Origin: Kuschelorhynchus macadamiae
Taxonomy: Eukaryota; Arthropoda; Insecta; Coleoptera; Curculionidae
Direction of reading: 5' to 3'
DNA: 64,000 nucleotides
Assembly: GCA_030620095.1 (NCBI GenBank)
Contig: JAUTXW010000329.1
Coordinates: 666,001 to 730,000, forward strand
A model generated the notes under the pieces. The model saw only the letters and a list, made by a program, of their open reading frames with translations. It did no database searches and was not told the origin of the DNA. This document shows, piece by piece, positions 12,037 through 23,713 of this stretch; position 1 is the stretch's first letter; every line of letters begins with the position of its first letter. A program made the translations under genes and the position numbers.

Positions 12037-12805
12037 CAGGGACGTAGACAGAAAATTCATTTTGGGGGGGGCCAGTTGTGGGCACAAATATTTCTAGAGG
12101 GGCCTATATACAGGATCTGCCATTCACTAATTGTACTTGTCAAAGTAGCATACTTTCCTACTAAAGATTTTTTTACATTAATGGTGGATCCTGTAACAAA
12201 TAATATGTGCCAATGAAAAAATTTAAAATGAATTTTCTACATGTATTTTAGGTTTTTGAATTAAATAACAAATTTTATACAAAAGTAACTTAATTAAACA
12301 CAACCGAAAAAACCTGTTTTTTCGCTTTTATTTAACGTACAGTTGTGGAAGTATTAAACTAATAAAAAATAAATATGAATAATGTAAACCGTTAACTAAA
12401 AAATACAAAAAAACAATTACAGATCTGTTTTTTACCAATGACTTCTCAGTTGATAAGATAGCCAAGTTTGATAGTCTGTTATTTCCAATTCTATTTCTCA
12501 AAAATGATTTTATTATTCTTAAACAAGAGAAAGTTCGTTCACATGAAGCACTAGAGACCGGGATTGTTACAGCGATTATTACTGTTTAAATTAGGCAAGA
12601 GTTCAGCTTGTATTTTGGATTTTTACTGTAGAGATATTTTGTGTTGTTGTGGTTTGAGTATTTTATTTCGTTAAAAATATTGTGCTTGTATGAGCGTACC
12701 ATATAATATATTTAGACAGGCTACTTAGGGGGGCCAGTGGAGGGCGATAAAAAGGATAAAAAAGAGGAGCCGCGGCCCCCCAGGCCCCCCCTGTCTACGT
12801 CCCTG
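12037..12805 (-). mobile_element. Internally deleted hAT element, 769 bp
   Basis: The left end CAGGGACGTAGACAG is mirrored at the right end as CTGTCTACGTCCCTG, a perfect 15-bp terminal inverted repeat. The flanks are CTTTAACA at 12029-12036 and CTCTAACA at 12806-12813, an 8-bp target duplication with one mismatch. G/C-rich runs lie just inside each end. The interior keeps a piece of transposase on the minus strand. It was inserted into a repeated sequence that reads AATAATACACCACT(C/T)T. Confidence 0.85.
12421..12569 (-). pseudogene. hAT transposase C-terminal dimerisation fragment
   Basis: The minus-strand translation is open for about 49 codons. It reads TIPVSSASCERTFSCLR, then RNRIGNNRLSNLAILS, the signature of the hAT C-terminal dimerisation (hATC) domain. 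The rest of the transposase is absent, presumably lost in the internal deletion that left the 769-bp element. This family differs from the ZMYM1-type copies at 4.9 and 24.7 kb, which read IPATRSSVERNFSTL at the same place. Confidence 0.8.
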
Positions 12806-12813
12806 CTCTAACA

Positions 12814-13345
12814 TAACAACAAGAACATCGTTTACGAGAACCATTTAAAAACTTAATATCTGGGAAATATCTGCGAACCAACGGATGAGGTAAAGACTGA
12901 TAATATGGGTTTCATGCGGGATATAAAATCTATGTGTCCTGAGGATGCAACAATAAAGTTGCAAAACGCCGACGATTTACAAAAGAGTTTTGTTTTTTTT
13001 ATTGGATCCTGAACCCCAAATAATACAGTACGCCGCGCGGATCCGAAGCCGCGACGAAAGGGGGAGGTTTGTCAAAAGCAGACCGTTTCTATGGATATGT
13101 AAAGTTTTAGCCAATCACTAATTAGTAATACACCGTTTCCATAGATACTTGCATTTTTTCATAGCCTCAGATTCGTGCGCCTAGCTATACACTACTCTAA
13201 CATAAAAACGAGAGGATCGTTAACGAAAACCATTTAGAAACTTAATATCTGGGAAATACCTGCGGACCAAGGTAGTAAATTTGAGAAACGTCGACAATTT
13301 AAAAAAAGGCTTGTTTTTTTTTACTGGACTTTAACTCCAAATAAT
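12814..13345. repeat. Diverged tandem repeat flanking the small hAT
   Basis: Two diverged copies are visible. The motif ACTTAATATCTGGGAAATA occurs near 12851 and 13239. The block ending CCAAATAATAC occurs near 13015 and 13330, and also just before the hAT insertion near 12013. The hAT at 12037 therefore landed inside this repeat family. No coding potential. Confidence 0.55.
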
Positions 13346-13369
13346 ACACCACTCTAACAAATATTTTTT

Positions 13370-14530
13370 AACATTGTTCCGCTATATTGGATTTTTACCA
13401 AAATATTACAAGGTCATCCCCGTATGACCCTTAATTTTTGGTCTAAATTTGAAGTCAATCGGGTCAATGCTCGATCATCGGGTTATTTTTTAAGCTATGC
13501 CGCAAACTGACAGACAGACAGACCGACAGGCGGCCCGACGGAATTGATAAAACATATTTTTTGGCTTCTAGGAACGCTAAAACGTGAAGATATGTAAAAT
13601 TTGAGAGGATGATTTTTTCACGATTACGAATATTTTATTTGGCTGTCATTTTGTTCCGACATCTTGAATTACTACCACACTGTTACTAGTTGACTCCTAT
13701 ACCACAGTTAGCTATAGCACACAATTTGAAAACATTCCATTAAGTAGTTTTTCAGGCAGAATTTTTAATTTTTTTATTAAGTCGCCATTTTCTGCCGCCA
13801 TCCTGGTTTCGTACCAAAATTTTACCAGTTGATTTTAACATAATACTTTGATGTTAATGCAAGATTTGAGATAAATTGGATAATCAGTTTTTTAATAATA
13901 TTTTTTTAAACATTTCACTAGGCCACCATATTGTTTCGCCATTTTAGATATTTACCAAAATATTACCAGATAATCCCCATATGACCCTTAATTTTTAATA
14001 AAAATTTGAAGTCAATCGGGTCAGTAGCTTTTAAGCTCTGCAGCGAACTGTCAGACAGACAGACCGACGGAATTAATAAAACATTTTTTGGCATCTAGGG
14101 ACGCTAGAACGTAAAGATGCGTAAAACTTGGAATGGTGACTTTTTCGTGATTTCAAACATTTTATTTGGCCGCCATTTTGTTCAGACATCTTGATTTAGT
14201 ACCACAATTTTACTAGTTGATCCCTATACCACAATTAATTATCACACACAATTTGAAATCAAACCATTAAGCAGTTTTTCGGGTTGAATTTTTAAATATT
14301 TTATTAAGCCGTCATTTTTACCAGTGGCTTCCAACATAATACTTGATGTTTTTTGCAAAATTTGAGATAAATTGGATGAGTAGTTTTTTAAATTGGACTT
14401 TTACCAGGTCGTCCTTAATTTTTGACCAAAATTTGAAGTCAATCGGGTAAGTAGTTTTTCAGCTACGCCGGTAACAGACAGACCAACGGAACTGAGAAAA
14501 CATGTTTTTCATCATCTAGGGACCCTGAAA
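13370..14530. repeat. Tandem repeat with GACAGACAGACCGACGG motif
   Basis: The landmark GAAGTCAATCGGGT occurs near 13450, 14010 and 14438. Each time it is followed by a CAGACAGACCGACGGAA-type stretch and then a conserved CATCTAGGGAC-type stretch. Spacing is about 560 and then 430 bases, so the last unit is shortened. Intervening sequence (GGCCGCCATTTTGTTC, CAAATTTGAGATAAATTGG) is shared between units. It is noncoding; such CAGACAGAC-bearing repeats are common in insect genomes, but I cannot assign a family. Confidence 0.6.
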
Positions 14531-15950
14531 CGTCATTTTCTTTTTCGTTCTTCAAATTATGATTTTTTTTAATAAATTATTATTATTTTGTGAAAGTATC
14601 TATAAAAAAACGTCAAACTAAACTTTTTAAATATTTTGTCATTGTATACCACCACATTTATGTCCAATCGTATTTTTTTATTGCCTTCGTTCCTCCAAAC
14701 TATTTTACGTCTTGAAAATAAGTGGACTGCGTACTGATACATCAATTTTAATCCCTGTATTGTTGGCAAATTTCTTTGTGGGGAAAGAGATACAAAATAT
14801 ATTATAAAGGTTTACATAATGTTTCACAAGGAACTAGGTTTTGTTATGTATACTAGATTTTGTTATGTATACTACATGTTTCTGAAATATTTAGGTGACT
14901 TATTTCTTATCAATGCAATGTCACCTAGTTCCATGTGCGGTAAATATTTTAGATAATTGATGTTTTCAAATATACAAAAATAAGGAATATAACTTATTAT
15001 CATATTATTAGATCCTTACATATTAAAAAAACCGGTATGTCTATAACCACTTTTATATAAAAGGATAAATATAAAGTTTATGCCGAATTCAAAGCCTTGG
15101 ACTTAAAAAAACCATTTAACAATAATTAACTGTTTTAAATCGGTATCAAATTTTTAAGACGTATGTATAGAACGAAGGCAATATAAATATAGAATTGTAT
15201 ATAAAAGTGGTAATAATAAAATGTATGTATATTACGGTAATAATAATGTAGAATAACAAAATGCGATGCAAAGCGGTGCCGGGGTGATTCCTTAGTAAGT
15301 ATATTGAAAAAAAAAAAAAATAAAATGGCGGAATGTCGTCATTTTGATTCTTTTTCTGCGCGTCAATTTCCTCGATAACTTTGAAAGGCTTTAACAAATT
15401 GCCTTGACATTTGTAGTATAATTAACCAAGAAAGTAATTTGTACTATGGGGTACGTCACCGGATTTAGTGGAGGAATTAATTTTCTTGTAAGGTTATTTC
15501 CCCGTTGTAAATTCTTTATGTATGTTTAAAATAGTAAATAACCTTACTTTTGGTACAAAAAATGTCTTGTGCCATAACTTAAGGGGAAGGCGGCTGAAGG
15601 GGAAAAGAGGGGTGTAATCTAAAAATATGGTTTTAGCAGCAATTAATAATGCTGATTTTCTATGCATATGTATTGATGGAGCTTATATATAATATTAGGA
15701 GTAACCGACCGATTGCTCCGAGAAGATTTGACAAACTTGGATGAATTAGGGTAGTAAGGGTCATTCGATATTAAATGAAAAATTAAAAATGGCGTAATTG
15801 CAACACTTTAAATTCCTTCTCAGAGGGAGAGTTTTCGCAGTAACTTTAATATATTGCTTTCGAATTTAACTCAGGTAGGTTGTATGCGAGGAGGTGAATT
15901 TGAAAAGTCCAGATTTTTACAATCAAACTTCTTATAAATAAATAATTTTT
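14531..15950. other. No gene recognised
   Basis: AT-rich, with a direct duplication near 14840-14870 (TTTTGTTATGTATACTA repeated) and an A run near 15308. Nothing coding could be supported. Confidence 0.45.
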
Positions 15951-15954
15951 TGTA

Positions 15955-16112
15955 TAAAAAAAAACCGACTTAAAAAGTAAAATAACATACTGAAAAGTAA
16001 AAAGTAATATTTTATTCCATCTTCTTCTTCTTAGTTGTATTTCGACTTTATAATGTCAAATTTCCAAGACAAAAACAAATTGTATTAACTCTAAAGTCGG
16101 TTTTGTTTTTTT
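15955..16112. repeat. Small MITE with AAAACCGACTT ends
   Basis: A poly-A-led AAAACCGACTT at the left (near 15961) is mirrored by AAGTCGGTTTTG at the right (near 16093), about 150 bp apart, with no coding content. This resembles the short AAGTCGGTTTTT-ended MITEs frequent in insect genomes. No target duplication was confirmed. Confidence 0.45.
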
Positions 16113-16744
16113 AATACAATTTTTAATTATTTTAATATTTCCGTTATGTATGATGATAATGAGAAAATGTTATTTTAATCGACAAGTAAAACGACTCGAA
16201 AATGTATATACGAAATTTTTCAGATATGATACTTCAAATAAGAAAAGCTGAAGCCTAAAAAGCCTGTAATGCATTTTTTATATTTTATTTTTGTTAAACA
16301 AATAAAGCCACAAATGTCCGACACAACTCTATCTAAAATCTATTAAGAAACTAATTATGAAAATTGTGCCTAATCATTAAAAGTAAAGCACTGATTGGCT
16401 AATACTTCTGTGAACCCATTAAAACGTACTGTTCTTGACAAATTTCATGTTTACTACCCTGTGGCCAGGACCGATTTTAGAGAGGTGCATAGGTACTATT
16501 GGCACCAGGTACCAAATTTCGCTAGGTCGTAAGCTGGATGTGCCAAAACACAACACAAACAGATTTTTGAAAATCAAAAGGTATATAGACCTACTGAGAT
16601 GTGACTGAAAATATTTACTTGCATTAGACTTTAAGAGGATATCAAAATAATTCCAAAACGCCTTTTTTAATGTTTTATTTTTCGACGACAAAAAAAATGT
16701 CCTCAGTAAAAGAATATTTTTTTGTTCACGAAGCTTATCACTAT

Positions 16745-16803
16745 CAGGGCCGTCCCTGGGTGTTTTGCCGCCCCGTGCAAAAGAACAAATTGGCGCCCCC
16801 CAT
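16745..16803. repeat. hAT-type terminal fragment
   Basis: CAGGGCCGTCCCTGGG followed by TTTTGCCGCCCCGTGC and GGCGCCCCCC has the composition typical of nonautonomous hAT ends. No matching opposite end with a target duplication could be fixed; CAGGACCGATTTTAGAG near 16467 is a possible partner in the wrong orientation. Confidence 0.3.
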
Positions 16804-16984
16804 AAAGTGGGCATTAAAATGACTAAATTTTTTTTTCCGATGTTGTCTTCTTGCCTTACATGTTTAATAAATTAACTTTTGTGTATTCATTCCAGTTTTT
16901 TTATACGCTATTTCAGATTTTTTTATATAATATTAGTATATTAGTATGTGATTGTATACATTTCTATATACATACTATACATTA

Positions 16985-17169
<185 letters not shown>

Positions 17170-17885
17170 CACTACTGTCGTTCTGAAAAGAACAGTTTTG
17201 CTGACGTTTCGCCAAAATCTGGCTATTTCAAAGCTTTTTTTCTCGCGTCCGAATAGAGACTGAAGTTAGTGATTGTGAAGCTTGCTTTTATTCCCACACC
17301 CGGGGCCAAAGGTTATATCTGAACCACCGTAGGTCGTTATTTATGTTTTTCAGATGGTTCTGTTGTCATTGCGCTAATTGCGCTTGCTATTTTGTGATTT
17401 TAGATCTGTCGATTATTGTCTTCCGTTTTATTGGTAGTTTTAGTGATTCGTTCCTTTTATTCAAATCACCTTTCGGATTATTGGTCTTATAATGTTCTAT
17501 ATTGGTTCCCTACACCTACCGAATTTTATTTTGTGGCCGGTTTCCTGATGATGTAGGAATAGAGCTGAGTTTATGCTCTTCCACTCTTGCTGATATTCCT
17601 GTTAGTTTGCCCCACGTACATCTTTTCACAGTCCTGCCACGGAATGCTGTATACTCCAGTTTAATTTTTTTTTTGGTTTTCAAGTAGTTTACCTATAGGT
17701 GTTTGTGGCTTTTGTATTATGTGTATGTTGTGTTTTTTAAGAATTCTTTCGATTATGTCGATTTTGCCTTTTAGATATGGTAAGACTACTTGTTGCTTTT
17801 CCGGTTCAAAGTTTTTGTCGTTCATTGTTGGCCAACCCTGTGCAATAATAGCTTTCTTTATGGTGCTGTTTGTGTAGCACTTGAT
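17170..17885 (-). pseudogene. Penelope-like element, RT tail and GIY-YIG endonuclease remnant
   Basis: On the minus strand, near 17780-17690, the translation gives LPYLKGKIDIIERILKKHN, which resembles the end of the Penelope-like reverse transcriptase and the linker. It is followed near 17660-17570 by GVYSIPWQDCEKMYVGQTNR and, one frame over, ARVEEHKLS. That is the GIY-YIG endonuclease pattern of PLEs (here VYSIP...MYVGQT). A frameshift within the endonuclease and a stop soon after kill it. The remaining 3' part (17560-17170) is noncoding and ends in the TA tract. PLEs normally copy their RNA into chromosomal breaks made by this endonuclease. Confidence 0.65.
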
Positions 17886-17904
17886 ATAAAGAAATAAACA
17901 AACA

Positions 17905-18350
17905 ACATCAGCCCTACATCATCAGGAAACTGGCCACAAAATAAATTTCGATGGGTGTAGGGAGATTGCCAGTATAGATCATTTTAAGACTAGAACAATC
18001 CGAGAAGTCATAGAAATTGAAAAACAAGGTGATTTAAATCAGAGGGACGAATCATTAAAACTACCAACAGTATGGAAGACAATATTCGGCAAATCTAAAA
18101 TCACCAAAAATCAAGCGCAATTAGCACAACATAACAGCAACATTCGGAAAACATAAATAACGACCAATTGCCGCTCAGATAACCTTTCGACCTCAGGTGA
18201 GGGTATAAAGGGAGCGTCCAGTTACTAAAACTTCAATCTCTATTAAGACGGAGGAAAGATGCTTTGAAAATGCCAAATATGATTTTGGCAAAACGTCAGC
18301 AACTGTTCTTTTCAGAACGACAGTAGTGAACGGATGTACACCCGGAATGA
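17905..18350 (+). mobile_element. Penelope-like element 3' end, plus orientation
   Basis: This repeats, in the opposite direction, the 3' part of the remnant at 17170-17560. Shared landmarks include CATCATCAGGAAAC, GGCCACAAAATAAA, GGCAAAACGTCAGC and TTTCAGAACGACAGTAGTG. The copy then continues with ACGGATGTACACCCGGAAT and ends next to a (TA)n tract. The two 3' ends are arranged tail-outward around about 340 bp of endonuclease/RT sequence. Confidence 0.65.
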
Positions 18351-18385
18351 AAACACATTGTATTTCACTATCCGTGAAGGACTAA

Positions 18386-18386
<1 letters not shown>

Positions 18387-18440
<54 letters not shown>

Positions 18441-18442
18441 CA
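18387..18442. repeat. (TA)n microsatellite
   Basis: About 55 bp of TA repeats immediately downstream of the plus-strand Penelope-like 3' end. Confidence 0.9.
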
Positions 18443-19335
18443 CTAAAATCGATAAAAATGCGCTTTCACACATCTTTATCAAAAGTTCTTGGCCGGAAAA
18501 GATATATGTAGAATAGCAAAAATGTACAATTTCTGCAGGTGCAAAACGGCCTACAAGAAGAATTGGTTTCGATTATGTCACAGGGTACCCTCCTGCGATC
18601 ATGATTTCTGGGCCTCTACCCTCATCAGGCAGGCTTGTACCCAGGGAGATCTGAAATAACAGATTGCTCGATATCATACTGAAACAGTACTACATACTAA
18701 GTCTAACACTTAGAGCCACCTATTGGGGCTGCGGTGGTTTCCGGCTGCAGACCCATAGGTAATTTGGCAAAGTATGCACTAGTACCATCATGCGGAGTGT
18801 AGATATTAACATCGATAAAAACACATTCTCACATCTTTATCAAAAATTCTTGGTCGGAAAAGATATACGTAGAATAGCAAAACTATATCATTTCTGCAGG
18901 TGCAAAATGGCATACAAGAAGAATGGTTTTCGATTATGTCACAGGGTACCCTCCTGCGATCATGGTTTCTGGGCCTCTACTTTTATCAGGCAGGCTTGTA
19001 CCCAGGGAGTTCTGAAATAATAGATTGCTCGATATGACAAAACCAAAAACGAACATAATGACACAATCGAAAACAATTCTTGTTGTAGGCCATTTTGCAC
19101 CTGCAGAAACTATACATTTTTGCTATTCTACATATATCTTTTCCGGCCAAGAACTTTTGATAAAGATGTGTTAAAGCGCATTTTTATCGATTTTAGTATC
19201 TACTCTCCGCATGATGGTGCTAGTGCATACTTTGCTAAATTACCTATGGGTCTGCAGCCGGAAACCACCGGAGCCCCAATAGGTGGCGCTAAGTGTTACA
19301 CTTAGCATGTAGTACTGTTTCAGTATGATAGACGA
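18443..19335. repeat. Composite block of two direct and one inverted repeat copies
   Basis: Unit A (about 225 bp, containing CTTTATCAAAA, TTTCTGCAGGTGCAAAA and GGGTACCCTCCTGCGATCAT) occurs directly at about 18447-18672 and 18810-19037. Unit B (about 130 bp, containing CAGACCCATAGGTAATTTGG) lies between them. A joined B-A copy, with part of A missing, follows in inverted orientation at about 19060-19335. The order is A-B-A then complement(A)-complement(B). No protein is supported. Its position right after a PLE 3' end and TA tract suggests a related origin, but this is not proven. Confidence 0.65.
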
Positions 19336-20301
19336 TTCGTTTTCGATTTTCTTGTCGATGTTGTATACTAAAGACGTCATTTTGTAACTGCTGAGATTCT
19401 ATAAGTATTTGTTTTTTTGTCAAATGTGCGATATCTGAAGCTCATTTTGGACAAACTTCTCCAAAGGGATAATGATAGCTTATTTAGAGATGCGTAATTC
19501 GATCATTTACTGGCGATCGAGTCGATCAATGACAGATTTCTCAAACGATCGAATCATTTCAATCGTTCGTTCAATCAATCATTTTCAACATAAGCATACC
19601 AGGCAAACGCCGTAATTTGAACAATCGATTGATCGGTCGGTTGATATGTTTCGATCGGACTGGTGACAATGTTTGCAGAACAAATAATATAAAAAAGCAA
19701 TCACTCGATCATTGTATAGGTATGAACGGACTTACTATTCATGTAGTAGATATTTGAATATTTTCTTTCGGAATCGGATTGATGATTATATATCTTTCTC
19801 GTTTCGGTGACGTTTTTTTTATTATCTTATGGTATTTGTTTAGTACTGTTTAGTGGTTTGTGTGTGTTGGTTTTTAACTTAAAACATTGTGTTGGTAATT
19901 GGTATTAGTTGGTATAGTAATTTATTGGGTACATTCAGATGGCCCTCAGACGTTTGAAAGGCTGAGTAGCGGCCTACAATAATATTTCTATTCGTCTCAC
20001 TTACACTTATAAATCTAAAACTTTGATGTAATATGTCAATAGTTTTTGGACATATCGTAGGCGTAGGCTGGCTTTATTCAGCGGGACCGCCTGAACGTAC
20101 ACATTATTTTACGCTAAAAGGAAAAGGATGCGTTTGGCGAAATATGGCCGAATAAATTTAAGTAATATTGACAAGGGTTATATTTAGGGTTACATTCTGT
20201 ACATAAGCTATGGAATCTAGAATATACTAGGTATAGTGAGTGTTCAAGTTAAACACCCAGTTGATGATATCTTCTTAATTAGAATTTAGGTATATTGTAA
20301 T

Positions 20302-20659
20302 CAGAGGCGTACCTAGAAGCCTTGGGGCCCCTGATATTGCGCAAAATTTTTAGCAGGTTTTGATTAATCACCCTGTATATGAGATAAAAATTAATTTAGA
20401 ATTTTTTTATTTCCAAATATGAAAGGCCCTTGGTCTATACCTGCCTAGTATCCACCATTTCCTGTATAGTTATGATTTGCAGCGTTGCGTTTCCTACCGG
20501 CGGATTAACCTGTATATGTATGCGCTACTATAATAGACATCTTTATTTTTGTTGTTTAGATCAGTATTAGTGGTATTAGATTATTTAGTAAATATTTTAC
20601 TTGTATGTTTACATAAAATGTTGGGGGCCCCAGCACCGCGGGGGTTGCGAAACGCCCCT
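20302..20659. mobile_element. Nonautonomous hAT-like MITE nested in the larger hAT
   Basis: The left end is CAGAGGCGTACCTAG and the right end has GGGGTTGCGAAACGCCCCT. GGGGCCCC-type G/C blocks lie near both ends (GGGGCCCCTGAT and GGGGGCCCCAGC). Flanks ATTGTAAT and ATTGTTTA match at only five of eight positions, so the target duplication is weak. No coding content. It interrupts the 5' noncoding part of the BED-finger hAT. Confidence 0.45.
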
Positions 20660-21004
20660 ATTGTTTAATAAAAGTTGTGCAAAAAATATCCGCTATCCTG
20701 TTAATCAAAATAATTAGTTTCTAAAATCCAAATCAATGTACGCATGTGTTAAGTATATTATTGCATGAGTTATTACACATCATAGCCAAAGTATACATAC
20801 TTAGTTCATGCCCTAATTATTGTCTAATAATCCTATTATTTAATTAAAATATGTTTTTAATAAATAAGGTCTGTATAGTGTATACTTAACAACAAATTTA
20901 AATTCTGAGACCCTTGTGAATATTTCTTATTTCAGAACTTGCCTTAAATACCTACTCATGTTTCAAATTTACCAACTAATTAGGTATAGAAATTAATTTT
21001 AAGA

Positions 21005-22850
21005 ATGTCTGACTTAAAAAATAAACGCAGTGAAGTATGGAAACATTTTTCCATAGTAGTAAATGATAAAAAAGCGAAGTGCAATTACTGCAATAAAATT
21101 TTAAGTTATTCTGGAGGTGGAATCGGCAATCTCGGGAGGCATATTAGAATGCGCATAGAGATTCCTCAGAACACGAAGATCAGCCCGAAGAAGCTAAAAG
21201 TGTCGTAGATATCGAAAAACCATCTACTTCGTCTGCCGCATCCGATGAACGTGAAGAGATTAAAACTTTAAAGAAAACGCGTAACCAGCAAAAAATAACA
21301 GGTTTTATTTCTCGCCCAATATCAGTTAGAAAATCTAAACAGCTAGATGACCACCTGATCAGAGTAATTGTAAAAGGCTACCAACCTTTCAAGGTAGTAG
21401 AGGACCCGGAATTTAAAAAATTTGTAAATATGCTTAATCCAAATTATGCAATGCCAAACAGGAAAACAATTTGAGATAGTCTAATACCAAAAATGTATAA
21501 TGAAAAAAAACAAGAGTTATTACCAATATTATTGAAAGGTGATGCAGTATGTTTAACCACAGACGGATGGACATCCATTAATAATCAAGGCTATATTGCC
21601 ATTACCCCTCATTTTATTAAAAATGAAAAAGGAAATCCCAAGCTTGATTCCTGTCTTTTTGGCTGTATTCCGTTCGATGAACGACATACAGCAATAAATT
21701 TGGCGAACCATTTAAAATCTCAAGTAGACGAATGGGGCCTTACCAATAAAGTTTCAGACAATGCTGCAAATATTACTGCTGCAATAAGAATCACCAAGTG
21801 GCGTTTTTTCCGTGTTTTGCGCATACTCTTAATTTGGTACTTCAGGATGCGATAGGGGAACTTCAAAAACAGATTAGTAAAGTTAAGAAAATTGTGCAAT
21901 TTTTCAAGCAGAGTTCCAGTGCCGTAGCCAAATTAAAAAATATGCAATCGTAGATGGGATTGCCCGATTTAAAGTTAAAGCAAGATGTGGTAACGCGCTG
22001 GAATTCCACGTACGACATGTTAAATAGGATAATTTTAATTAAAAACGCTGTCGTGGGTCTGTTAGCAGTAGATGAACCACGGCTAAATACACTGACACCG
22101 TCTGAATGGTGTATTTTAGAAAGATCTGTGGACGTTTTAAAACTATTCAATGACGTTACAGTCAAAATTAATGCCGAAAATTCGGTCACAATATCTAAAG
22201 TAATTCTGTTTGTCAATTCTATGAGACGTCACATTGAAAAATTTTTAGATATTGAAGAGAACCCTCCCGAAGTTTCTGCTCTTTTAAATAGACTACAAAA
22301 TGGGATGAAAGAAAGGTTTAAGGACGTTGAAACTAACGAGTTAACGACTCAGGCGACATTCCTCGATCCTAGGTTTAAAAAATATGGATTTTCATCGGAA
22401 AAGACTTACGAAAACACATTAAAAAATATTATGGCTAAAATTACACAGTTTGATGTAAATACCAAGGTTAATCATACCGAGCCTCGTTCGGACCCTTCTG
22501 AATCTGAACTTACAAACAAAAGTAAGACTTCAATTTGGAACGATTTTGATGACTCAGTCAAAAGTGTATTATCACTAGCAAATCCTTTAGCTGCTAGTAT
22601 CATCGAACTAGATAAATATATTAACGAGCCTCTTCTAAGAAGAACGGAAGATCCACTACATTGGTGGGAAGAAAGAAAGAAAATTTATCCACGTCTCTAC
22701 ACATTAGCGAAAAGAAGATTATGCATTGTTGCTCCCTCAGTTCCATGTGAACGAATTTTTTCGAAGGCTGGAGAAATAATTAATGAAAAAAGAAGCAGAT
22801 TAAAACCTGAAAAAGCAGCCCAAGTTCTATTTTTAAATCACAATTCGTAA
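21005..22850 (+). pseudogene. ZBED-type hAT transposase
   Basis: The ATG at 21005 starts a BED zinc finger (EVWKHFSIVVNDKKAKCNYC...GNLGRHIR, ligands C-x2-C and H-x-H-like). Next come a linker with ITGFISRPIS, the catalytic-core start LTTDGWTS, and the IRITKWRF and LNLVLQDA region. Then comes VTRWNSTYDML and, at the C-terminus, the dimerisation motif APSVPCERIFSKAGEI. Four lesions are visible: a frameshift near 21155, an in-frame TGA at about 21472 (probable CGA to TGA), a one-base gain in the T run near 21805, and an in-frame TAG at about 21950 (probable CAG to TAG). The last 298 codons are intact. Length and order fit ZBED1/Hobo-Activator-Tam3 transposases. Confidence 0.88.
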
Positions 22851-23713
22851 AAATTATTATTTTTGATATTTTTTTCGTTTTTGTATTTTTTTATGACATC
22901 CTGTTTAATATGGGATTTGATTTTTTTAAATGTGTTCAGAATATTTGTTGCGTTCGAATTACAAACTAAAGTATTTTTTGGCTTTTTCGCAACTGATAAG
23001 AATATTTAAATTTAAATTTACATAAGTAAATATTTGATAAACTTATATATCTCAGGATGTCAAAAACAATTTTTTAATCAATTATTAAAAGTTAAATATT
23101 TTAATTCGGTTGCGACGACGTATTAGTCTACATGTTGAGATATATTTTACTAAATATTTGCCTCAGTCTCGGTCAATTTAAATTTAGATATTCTTCTTCA
23201 GTTGCCAAAAAGCCAAAAAATACTTTAGTTTATGGTATTTGATATAAACCAACATAAGGTTAATCTATCTATATTTTGTAAAACATTATAAAACTTATTA
23301 TTATAAATATTTTATTTTATTTGTCATTCTGCAATTTGTCTCCACCATGGAAAACAAAATCCAAACCTTAGTTTTCTGCACTAGTGTGATTTTGGGCGGT
23401 AAGCGCGATCTATTTTTATTTAATCTTACAAGTGCAGCCGAGACTCCGAAACACAAAATATTTCGATTTGATTAAAAGCAGTGCTTGTCCATCGATCGAC
23501 GATCCGAAAGTAAAAACAGATAAACAATAAATACACTGTCGGTGGATCCCGGATTGGCAGAGTTGGTGATAGTTTGAAATATCGAATTCAATCTTCAATC
23601 TTTTGTCCGTGATTCGATCATTACGAGCGTAAGGGATTCGATCGTTCAATATTCTTAGGTGACTCGATCACCGTGATAGAATCGTTCACGATTTACCCAC
23701 CTCTAAGCTTATT

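Larger units (their letters stand above)
19485..23705 (+). mobile_element. hAT element with BED-finger transposase, 4.2 kb
   Basis: Terminal inverted repeats TAGAGATGCGTAA (left) and the complement of TAGAGGTGGGTAAA (right) enclose the element. The flanks are a perfect 8-bp target duplication, AGCTTATT at 19477-19484 and 23706-23713. Subterminal regions on both sides are rich in ATTCGATCA/CGATCG motifs, probable transposase-binding repeats. Inside are a broken transposase gene (21005-22850) and a small nested MITE (20302-20659). The clean target duplication indicates a moderately recent insertion. Confidence 0.88.

Noticed and set aside
13490..14490. CRISPR-like repeats from the GACAGACAG motifs
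   Set aside because: Spacing is hundreds of bases, between-unit sequence is homologous, and the genome is eukaryotic; it is a tandem repeat.
16419..16814. 131-codon frame on the minus strand
   Set aside because: It overlaps hAT-type terminal GC blocks (CAGGGCCGTCC, GGCGCCCCCC) and shows no protein motif; probably chance.
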